Source: Micromonospora_E sp048060115
GTDB lineage: Bacteria > Actinomycetota > Actinomycetes > Mycobacteriales > Micromonosporaceae
DNA: 64,000 nt
Reading direction: 5' to 3'
NCBI RefSeq assembly: GCF_048060115.1
Contig: NZ_JBHMIM010000039.1
Coordinates: 1 to 64,000 of the forward strand
Shown here: piece after piece, positions 18,248-25,515 of the stretch
How the letters are laid out: every line of letters begins with the position of its first letter
How positions within the stretch are numbered: position 1 is the first letter of the stretch
Notes under the pieces: model-generated
The model's input: only the letters and a program-made list of their open reading frames with translations
Databases searched by the model: none
What the model was told of the DNA's origin: nothing
Made by a program: the position numbers and the translations under genes

Positions 18248-20356
18248 TTGATCGCGTACCTGCGGGCCGCGGGCACCAGCCTCGTGCTGGATGCCCGGGG
18301 CCCGCACCCGCCGGTGGTCCTGCACTGGGGCGCCGATCTGGGTGACCTGGCCGAGGACGAGCTGGTGGCCTTCGCTGACGCGGCGACCCCGGCTGTGCCG
18401 CCCAGCGCCGTGGACCATCCGCTGCGGCTGACCCTGCTGCCCACGCCGGGGCAGGGTTGGACCGGCCGGCCCGGCATCGCCGGACACTGGGCAGCGCCGT
18501 CGGGCACCGCATCGCAGGTCGACGACCTGCGGCTGCACGCGGTACGCCGTACCGGCGTCGGTGATCTCGCCGTCGAGTCGGCACCGGCCGGCGGCGGCCT
18601 GCTGGTGACCAGCGACCTGCGGCTCAGCGACCAGGGTGTGCTGCGGGTACGCCACCAGGTGCGCAACACCGCCCTCGTCGACCTGCACCTCGCCGCGCTC
18701 GACGTGCTGCTGCCGGTGCCGCCGCAGGCCGACGAGATCCTCGACTTCACCGGCCTGTGGTCACACGAGCGCCGCCCGCAGCGGGGCGCGCTGCGCCAGG
18801 GCGCGTGGACCCGGGAGACCCGCCACGGTCGGCCCGGTCACGACGACCCGTACCTGATGGTCGCCGGCACCGCCGGTTTCGGCTTCCGTACCGGTGCGGT
18901 GTGGGCGGCACACCTGGCGTGGAGCGGCGACAAACGGCTCTGGGCCGAACGGCAGGCCACCGGGCACAGCCTGCTCGGCACCGGCGAACTACTGGCCCCC
19001 GGCGAGATGATCCTGCCGCCCGGTGCCACCTACACCACCCCGTGGACCGTCGCCACCTGGTCCGACGCCGGCCTCGACGGGCTCTCCGCCCGGCTGCACG
19101 GCTGGATCCGGGCCCGCCGGCCCTCGCGCGGACCCCGCCCAGTGGTGCTCAACACCTGGGAAGCCGTCTACTTCGACCACGACCTCGACCGGCTCGCCGA
19201 CCTGGTCGACGCCGCCGCCGAGGTCGGCGTCGAACGCTTCGTCCTCGACGACGGCTGGTTCACCGGCCGGGTCGACGACCGGCGGGCGCTCGGCGACTGG
19301 TACGTCGACCCACGGCGCTGGCCGGCCGGGCTGACGCCGTTGATCGACCGGGTGCGGGCCAGGGGCATGGACTTCGGCCTGTGGGTCGAACCGGAGATGA
19401 TCAGCCCCGACTCCGAGCTGGCCCGGGCCCACCCCGACTGGGTGCTCGGCCCGGCACACGCCCCGACCTGGCGTCACCAGCGGGTCCTCGACCTGGCCAA
19501 CCCGCACGCCTGGGGCTACCTGCGCGAGCGGCTCGGCGCGCTGCTGGGCGCCTACCCGATCGCGTACCTGAAATGGGACCACAACCGGGACCTGCTCGCC
19601 GCCGGCGGCGCTCACCGGCAGACGACGGCGCTGTACCGGCTGCTCGCCGACCTGCGGGTGGCCTTCCCCGACGTGGAGATCGAAAGCTGCGCCTCCGGCG
19701 GCGCCCGGATCGACCTCGGCATCGCTGAGCTGGTCGACAGGTTCTGGACCTCCGACACCAACGACCCGCTCGACCGGCAGCAGATCATGCGGTGGACCAG
19801 CGTACTGATGCCGTTGGAATACCTCGGCGGACATCTGGGTGCGGGCACCGCGCACGTCACCGGGCGCGCCACCGACCTCGGGTTCCGGCTGGCCACCGCG
19901 CTGTTCGGGCACGCCGGCATCGAGTGGGACCTGACCGCCGCGACCGCTGTCGAGCGTGGGTACGTCGCCGAATGGGTGGCCGCGTACCGGCGGCTGCGGT
20001 CGTTGCTGCACACCGGCACACTGGTGCGCTGCGACAGCCCTGATCCGGCCCGGCACCTGCACGGCGTAGTCGACGCCGCCCGCACGACCGGGGTGTACGC
20101 CCTGGTCGCCCTCGACGCGGCACGGTCGGCGCTGCCGGTGCCGCTGCGTCTGGCCGGGTTGGACCCGGACCGGCGCTACCTTGTCCGTCCACTGCGGATC
20201 GGCGTTGATCCGGTGACGATGCAGGTGCGACCGCCCGCCTGGCTGCGCGACGGCGCGGTGACCCTGCCCGGTCGGCTGCTGGCCGAGGTCGGGCTGCCCG
20301 CACCGCTGCTCAACCCGCAGCAGGCCGCACTGTTCACTGTCGACGCACTCGACTGA
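18248..20356 (+). CDS. Alpha-galactosidase, glycoside hydrolase family 36
   Basis: This 702-aa GH36 enzyme removes alpha-linked galactose, for example from melibiose or raffinose. The catalytic barrel holds NTWEAVYFDHD, VLDDGWFTGR, the nucleophile Asp444 in YLKWDHNRD, the ESCASGGAR motif and the acid/base Asp503 in WTSDTNDPLDR. No signal peptide is present, so it is cytoplasmic. The likely start is TTG 18248, with AGGAG at 18235-18239 overlapping the end of the binding-protein gene, so the two are coupled. It closes the galactoside operon. Confidence 0.93.
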   Translation: MIAYLRAAGTSLVLDARGPHPPVVLHWGADLGDLAEDELVAFADAATPAVPPSAVDHPLRLTLLPTPGQGWTGRPGIAGHWAAPSGTASQVDDLRLHAVRRTGVGDLAVESAPAGGGLLVTSDLRLSDQGVLRVRHQVRNTALVDLHLAALDVLLPVPPQADEILDFTGLWSHERRPQRGALRQGAWTRETRHGRPGHDDPYLMVAGTAGFGFRTGAVWAAHLAWSGDKRLWAERQATGHSLLGTGELLAPGEMILPPGATYTTPWTVATWSDAGLDGLSARLHGWIRARRPSRGPRPVVLNTWEAVYFDHDLDRLADLVDAAAEVGVERFVLDDGWFTGRVDDRRALGDWYVDPRRWPAGLTPLIDRVRARGMDFGLWVEPEMISPDSELARAHPDWVLGPAHAPTWRHQRVLDLANPHAWGYLRERLGALLGAYPIAYLKWDHNRDLLAAGGAHRQTTALYRLLADLRVAFPDVEIESCASGGARIDLGIAELVDRFWTSDTNDPLDRQQIMRWTSVLMPLEYLGGHLGAGTAHVTGRATDLGFRLATALFGHAGIEWDLTAATAVERGYVAEWVAAYRRLRSLLHTGTLVRCDSPDPARHLHGVVDAARTTGVYALVALDAARSALPVPLRLAGLDPDRRYLVRPLRIGVDPVTMQVRPPAWLRDGAVTLPGRLLAEVGLPAPLLNPQQAALFTVDALD

Positions 20357-20618
20357 CTGGTTCTTCGACAGCCCGAGCGAGCGGGCGCACCACGCGGCTG
20401 ACCCGCGCACCGCGACATCAACCCGATCGTGTACGCCGAGATCTCGGTGCACATCGTCGCCCGCGGCGCATCGCTGCCGCGTCACCGGCCGGACATGCCG
20501 GCCAGTCGGCCGTTGACGCCCAGGTGACGCCGCGTCGGCAAAGGTCAGATCCACCGGCTGCCGGTCAGCGGCCCGGCGGACCAGTCGACCGTGCCGCGCA
20601 CGCCGTCAGGGGGACCTC

Positions 20619-22928
20619 ATGATCAGGACGATGCTCCGGATCCGCGCCCGTCGCGGATTCGAATCCGTGGTGCAATCCGCGTGGCTCGCCGTCGCCGACG
20701 CCATCGGCGCGACCCGGGGCAACCGGCTGCGCCAACTGCTGGTCGACGCCGACGACCCCGGCGTCTTCGTCGTGGTCACCGAGTGGGCCGACGACGCGGC
20801 GCTGCGCGCCTACACCGCAGGGCCGGTCGCCGCGCAGCTCGCCGACGCGGTGCGGGTTGCCTGCGAGCCGCCGGGCACCGGCGACTACCGGCTGATGCGC
20901 GGACGGACCGGCACCGATGCCCGGCTCTACGTGGACGTGGCGATCACCGTCCCGGCCGACCGGGTCGACGAGTTCCAGCGTGGCCACGCCCAGGTGGTCG
21001 CCGCCATGTCGGCGGTGCCCGGCTACCTGAGCGAGGAGCTGCTGCGCGAGCCCGGCTCGCCGGTGCACCACATCTTCGCCGAATGGAGCAGCCAGGAGCA
21101 GTTCCGCCGCTGGATCAGCGACCCCGACCATGAGCGGGCCGAGGCCGGCCCGATCGCCGACTTTCTCGTCGGCATCCGACCCCGGCTGTTCCATCCCGCC
21201 GATCCGATCGACCTCGCCGTGGCCGACCCGGTCGACGCCTCGGCCGATTCGGCCGGCGACCCGGTCGTGACCGACCGGCACCGCGGCACCGACGTGCTGA
21301 TCGTCGGGGCCGGACCCACCGGGCTGACCGTCGCGATCGAACTGGCCCGCCGCGGCGTCGACTGCCGCGTCGTCGACAAGCTGACCACCCCGCCGGGCCA
21401 GGCCGACAAGGCCATCGGGGTGCACTGCCGCACCATGGAGATCTGGGAGGACCAGGGCGTCGTACGGGAAGCGATGAACGCCGGCAGCTGGCTGACCGGC
21501 CAGGCGGTCTTCGTCAACGGCCACCGGGTGCACCGGGGCAGCTGGGAGCTGCCGGACCTGCCGTACGGACACCTGGGCCTGCCGCAGTACGAAACCGAAC
21601 GCATCCTGACCGACCGGCTCGCCACGCTCGGCGTACGGCCGCAGCGCGGCACCGAACTCGTCGGCTTCACCGGCGACGACGACGGCGTCACCGCCACCCT
21701 GGCCCTGGCCGACGGCGGCACCGAGTCGGTACGCGCCAAGTACCTGGTCGGCGCCGACGGCGCACACAGCACAGTGCGTCAACTGCTCGGGCTGACCTTC
21801 ACCGGCGGGCTGGGCCGATTCCCGCAGCTGTTCATGCTCGGCGACGTCGACGTCGACTGGGAGATGCCGGCCGGACACCTGCTGCGGTTCATCCACGAGA
21901 CCGACGGACAGCTGGACAACATGCTGGTGTGCGTACCGCTGCGGGGTGAAGCGCGCTACCGGATCGCGACCATGGCGCCAGCGCGCTACTTCGCCGCCAC
22001 CCGAGGTGAGGAGGCGCCGCCCGGCTTCAGCGCCGAGCTCGACGAACCCACCCTGGCCGACGTGCAGGCCGTGCTGGACCAGCTGGCCCCGCCCGGCACC
22101 CGGGCGTCGAACCTGCGCTGGTCGTCGATCTTCCGGATCAGTCACGGCATCGTCGACCGCTACCGCGACGGACGGGTCTTCGTCGCCGGCGACGCCGCGC
22201 ACCTGCATCCCCCCGCTGGCGGGCAGGGCATGAACACCGGCATCCAGGACGCCTGGAACCTGGCCTGGAAGCTGGCGCTGGCGGTCCGGGGCGTCGCCGC
22301 CCCGGGCCTGCTGGACAGCTACCAGATCGAACGGCGGCCGCAGGGCGAGGAGGTCGTCGGGCGGGCGGTGCGGTTGGCGTTCACCGACGAACTGGACCGC
22401 GCGGACCTCGACCGCCAGTTCCTGCAGGAGATGTCGATGCTGGTCAGCTACGCCGACAGCCCGCTGGTCGGCGAGTCGTCCGGCACCGGCTACCCGATGG
22501 ACGCCGGACCGGTACCCGGCGAACGCGCCCCGGACGTGTGCGGACTGCGCCGCCCCGGCGTCGGCCACCCGCTGCGGTTGCGCGACCTGACCCGCGGCAC
22601 CCGGCACACCCTGCTGCTGTACGCCGACGCCGGGGCCGACGAGGCGACCATGGCCACCGTCGAGAAGCTCAGCGCCGACGTGCGACAACAGACGTACGGC
22701 GAGGTCGAGGTCTACCTGCTGCTCGGCCCGGACGCGCCGGCACCGTCGGCGCCGAACCCCCCGGCGGTACGCGACACCGACGGTGCCTTCCGGGCCGGGT
22801 ACGGCGTGACCGGCGCTGCCGCGTACCTGATCCGCCCGGACGGACACGTCGGGTTCCGCAGCTGTCCGATCGACGCCGAGGCGCTGCGCCGCCACCTGCA
22901 CCTGATCTTCGACGGCGGCCCACAGTGA
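20619..22928 (+). CDS. ABM-ABM-FAD monooxygenase fusion, aromatic polyketide oxygenase
   Basis: This 769-aa protein fuses two antibiotic-biosynthesis-monooxygenase (ABM, cofactor-free oxygenase) domains (about residues 1-95 and 100-185) to a PHBH-type flavin monooxygenase. The flavin part has the FAD motif VLIVGAGPTGLTVAIEL near residue 225, the GD motif RVFVAGDAAHLHPPAGGQG near residue 515, and a thioredoxin-like C-terminal domain as in rifampicin or angucycline oxygenases. ABM domains oxidise phenolic carbons to quinones in aromatic polyketides. It opens a four-gene operon, with GGGGGA before the ATG. The substrate is unknown. Confidence 0.85.
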   Translation: MIRTMLRIRARRGFESVVQSAWLAVADAIGATRGNRLRQLLVDADDPGVFVVVTEWADDAALRAYTAGPVAAQLADAVRVACEPPGTGDYRLMRGRTGTDARLYVDVAITVPADRVDEFQRGHAQVVAAMSAVPGYLSEELLREPGSPVHHIFAEWSSQEQFRRWISDPDHERAEAGPIADFLVGIRPRLFHPADPIDLAVADPVDASADSAGDPVVTDRHRGTDVLIVGAGPTGLTVAIELARRGVDCRVVDKLTTPPGQADKAIGVHCRTMEIWEDQGVVREAMNAGSWLTGQAVFVNGHRVHRGSWELPDLPYGHLGLPQYETERILTDRLATLGVRPQRGTELVGFTGDDDGVTATLALADGGTESVRAKYLVGADGAHSTVRQLLGLTFTGGLGRFPQLFMLGDVDVDWEMPAGHLLRFIHETDGQLDNMLVCVPLRGEARYRIATMAPARYFAATRGEEAPPGFSAELDEPTLADVQAVLDQLAPPGTRASNLRWSSIFRISHGIVDRYRDGRVFVAGDAAHLHPPAGGQGMNTGIQDAWNLAWKLALAVRGVAAPGLLDSYQIERRPQGEEVVGRAVRLAFTDELDRADLDRQFLQEMSMLVSYADSPLVGESSGTGYPMDAGPVPGERAPDVCGLRRPGVGHPLRLRDLTRGTRHTLLLYADAGADEATMATVEKLSADVRQQTYGEVEVYLLLGPDAPAPSAPNPPAVRDTDGAFRAGYGVTGAAAYLIRPDGHVGFRSCPIDAEALRRHLHLIFDGGPQ

Positions 22929-23284
22929 ACGCGACACCGGCGGCGGCCGACGAGGCGACCAGCACCGGCACCGTCCGCGCGGTGCTGGCGATGCGCACCA
23001 GGGAAGGTTGCGAACGGCGTTTCGAAGCGGCCTGGCTGACCATCGCCGACCAGATCCGCGTCCTGGACGGCTGTCTGCGTCAGGACCTCATCCGTGACGC
23101 CGACGACCCGCGCAGCTACCTGATCATCACCGACTGGGCCGACCGACGGCGACTGGACGCCTTCGGCCGCAGCGAACAGCGGGCCGAGTTGCTGCGGGCG
23201 ATCCGGGACCTGCGGGAGTCCGCGCAGCGGCACACGTACCAGGTGCTGCACAGCGTGCCGAGCGAACCTGAGGAGACGCGATGA
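22925..23284 (+). CDS. Antibiotic biosynthesis monooxygenase (ABM) domain protein
   Basis: This 119-aa protein is a stand-alone ABM-type ferredoxin-like-fold protein related to the first domain of the preceding gene. Both share the pattern of a basic start (VRAVLAMRTREGCERRFEAAW), a central LRQDLIRDADDPRSYLIITDW and a final helix. It probably oxidises or binds an aromatic polyketide intermediate as a dimer. GTG 22925 overlaps the previous stop, and its own stop overlaps the P450 start, so expression is coupled throughout. Confidence 0.8.
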   Translation: MNATPAAADEATSTGTVRAVLAMRTREGCERRFEAAWLTIADQIRVLDGCLRQDLIRDADDPRSYLIITDWADRRRLDAFGRSEQRAELLRAIRDLRESAQRHTYQVLHSVPSEPEETR

Positions 23285-24531
23285 CCGCCGACGCGCAACA
23301 ACCCGTACCGGCGGGGGAGTTCTACACCGACGAGTACGCCGTCGACCCGTACCCCACGTACGCCCGGATGCGCGACGAGACCCCGGTCCGCCTGGTTGCC
23401 TCGCCCCGCTTCGAGTCCTACCTGATCACCCGGTACGACGATGCCCGCGCGGCGCTGACCGATCCCCGGCTCACCAAGGACCTCTACGGTCCCGAAGGGC
23501 ACTACCTGCGGTTCTTCGGCCCGAACTCAGAGGGCCTGAACCAGAACATGCTCAACTCCGACCCGCCGGAGCACAGCCGGTTGCGCCGGCTGGTGTCGCA
23601 GGCGTTCGCCCCCCGGCGGATCGAGGCGCTGCGCCCTCGGGTGACGCGACTCGTCGACGACCTGATCGACACGTTCGCGCCGCGCGGCGCGGCGGACCTG
23701 ATGCACGACTTCGCGATCCCGCTGCCGATGGTGGTGATCTGCGAGCTGCTCGGGGTGCCGAAGGCCGACCACGAGCAGGTGCTCGGTTGGACCCAGGTGA
23801 TCCGTACCTCCGGGTCGGCCAGCCGGCCACCGGAGCAGGAACGGGCGGCGGTGCAGCAGGTGCAGCTGCTGCTGCACGACTACCTGACCGGACTGGTCCG
23901 GAACAAACGCACCACCCCCGCCGACGACATGATCAGTGCCCTGATCGACGCCTGCGACCAGGACGGGAAACTGTCCGAGCGGGAGCTGGTGTCCACCGCA
24001 TTCCTGTTGCTGTTCGCCGGGCACCAGACCACCGCCGACTTCATCGGCAACGCCATGCTGGCGTTGCTGACCAACCCCGACCAGCTCGACCTGCTACGGG
24101 CCCGACCCGAGCTGCTGCCGGCGGCGATCGAGGAGCTGCTGCGCTTCGACGGCCCGCTGCCGATCGCCAGCCCCCGGGTCGCCACCGAGGATCTGGACTA
24201 CGACGGCGTCCGCATCCCGCGCGGTGCGGCGGTCGGCGTGGTGCTCAACTCGGCCGACCGCGACCCGGACCATTTCACCGACCCCGACCGGCTCGACGTG
24301 ACCAGCGAACGCGGTCCGCACCTCGGCTTCGGCCACGGCGTGCACTACTGCCTGGGTGTGTCGCTGGCCCGGATGGAGACGCGGATCGGCATCGGGGCGC
24401 TGCTGCGCCGGCTGCCGGATCTGCGGCTGGCCGTACCGGTCGACCAACTGCACCGGCTGCCTCCGGCGTCGCCGTTCCGCGGCCTGCTGGAACTACCGGT
24501 CAGCTTCACCACCACCACGACCACCGGGTGA
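23281..24531 (+). CDS. Cytochrome P450
   Basis: This 416-aa soluble bacterial P450 has the I-helix oxygen-binding motif FAGHQTT, the ExxR pair in EELLRFDGP, and the heme loop FGHGVHYCLG with ligand Cys357. It is in the CYP105/107-like class typical of natural-product tailoring, though I cannot assign the exact family. It needs external ferredoxin and reductase, which are not in the operon. ATGA overlap with the upstream ABM gene. The C-terminus ends in a Thr run (TTTTTTG). Confidence 0.93.
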   Translation: MTADAQQPVPAGEFYTDEYAVDPYPTYARMRDETPVRLVASPRFESYLITRYDDARAALTDPRLTKDLYGPEGHYLRFFGPNSEGLNQNMLNSDPPEHSRLRRLVSQAFAPRRIEALRPRVTRLVDDLIDTFAPRGAADLMHDFAIPLPMVVICELLGVPKADHEQVLGWTQVIRTSGSASRPPEQERAAVQQVQLLLHDYLTGLVRNKRTTPADDMISALIDACDQDGKLSERELVSTAFLLLFAGHQTTADFIGNAMLALLTNPDQLDLLRARPELLPAAIEELLRFDGPLPIASPRVATEDLDYDGVRIPRGAAVGVVLNSADRDPDHFTDPDRLDVTSERGPHLGFGHGVHYCLGVSLARMETRIGIGALLRRLPDLRLAVPVDQLHRLPPASPFRGLLELPVSFTTTTTTG

Positions 24532-24563
24532 CAGCCCGCCCGATCGATCTGCGAGGAGAAGTC

Positions 24564-25244
24564 ATGGTCTTCCGAAACGTGATCGTCTGCCGCATGGTGC
24601 CCGGCAGCGAAGACAAGATCGCCAAGGTCTTCGGCCACTACGACAAGGCCACCCGGCCGCAGGACTTCGGCGTGATCGGCCGGATCCTGATGTCCCACCA
24701 CGACCTGTACATCCACATCGTCGAACGGAACGAGGACCCGGCGGTGTCCGGGCAGAACCGGGGACTACCCGCGTTCAAGGAGATCGCCGAGGCGATCGGC
24801 CCGTACGTCACCCCGTACCCGAGGGGGTGGCAGAACCCGTCGCACTCGGTCGCCAAGGAGTTCTACCGATGGGAGGCACCGGCCGGATCGGCCGATGCCC
24901 AGGCGGACTCCGACCAACGGCATCTCACCGTCATCGTCGGGCGGATCAAGCCCGGCGCGCAGGACAACGTCGCGCAGATCTTCACCGAGTCCGACGCGGG
25001 CACGCTGCCGGTGGAGATGAGCGTGACCGCCCGGTGGCTCTACTCCATCGACGACGTCTACGTGCACCTGCTGGAACGTTCGGTGGCGCACACGCAAGAC
25101 GACGCGCGGATCCATGACAAGCCGAAGTTCGGCAAGATCATGGCGGAGCTGAGTCCGTACATCGGCCCGTACAACCAGGACACCTGGCGCGGACCGGTGG
25201 ACGCGTTGGCCAAGGAGTACTACCGCTGGCGCGCCGAGGACTGA
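24564..25244 (+). CDS. Tandem TcmI-type polyketide cyclase
   Basis: This 226-aa protein consists of two TcmI-like cyclase domains in tandem (about residues 1-112 and 120-226). The first, MVFRNVIVCRMVPGSEDKIA with HHDLYIHIVERNED and GPYVTPYPRGW, is very like TcmI, which closes a ring of aromatic polyketides. The second repeats the pattern (VYVHLLERS, SPYIGPYNQDTW, AKEYYRWRAED). TcmI itself is a single ~110-residue domain that dimerises, so this gene looks like a fused dimer. GAGGAGAA precedes the ATG. Confidence 0.85.
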   Translation: MVFRNVIVCRMVPGSEDKIAKVFGHYDKATRPQDFGVIGRILMSHHDLYIHIVERNEDPAVSGQNRGLPAFKEIAEAIGPYVTPYPRGWQNPSHSVAKEFYRWEAPAGSADAQADSDQRHLTVIVGRIKPGAQDNVAQIFTESDAGTLPVEMSVTARWLYSIDDVYVHLLERSVAHTQDDARIHDKPKFGKIMAELSPYIGPYNQDTWRGPVDALAKEYYRWRAED

Positions 25245-25515
25245 CCCGCTGTCCGGTCCGCCGTCGCGCCATGGCGGTCGCACCGGCCAGCACCAGCCCC
25301 GGCAGCGCGCCGAGCGCCCACAACACCCAGGTCGGCACGGGTAGCAGCGGGCCGAGAAGGCCGTCGACGGTCGGGACGGCACCGAGCTGGCAGCTGTGAC
25401 CTGGCGGACCCTGACAGACCACGACGACGGACATGCTGCTGGGCGCCTCGACGGTGCCCAGCAGTACCGTTTCACCCGGCCGAGCCGCCGGAACTGGAAT
25501 TGAGGGCGGCGACAA
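25138..25515 (-). CDS. Possible small one-helix membrane protein
   Basis: A minus-strand frame of 125 codons encodes a 60-residue segment with two Cys (CQGPPGHSCQLG), then one hydrophobic helix (PTWVLWALGALPGLVLAGAT) followed by ARRRTGQR, a plausible membrane anchor. Its start overlaps the end of the upstream DUF6493-type gene and its end overlaps the convergent cyclase gene by about 107 bp, which weakens the call. An internal ATG (MSVVVVCQG) could be the start. It fills an otherwise empty 227-bp gap. Confidence 0.35.
   Translation of the reverse strand: MSPPSIPVPAARPGETVLLGTVEAPSSMSVVVVCQGPPGHSCQLGAVPTVDGLLGPLLPVPTWVLWALGALPGLVLAGATAMARRRTGQRVSPRRASGSTPWPTRPPVRARCPGCTGRCTDSAPP

Noticed and set aside
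20565..22937. Long minus-strand ORF of 790 codons opposite the ABM-flavin monooxygenase gene
   Set aside because: The plus-strand protein shows clear ABM and FAD motifs; the antisense frame is low-complexity with no start support.
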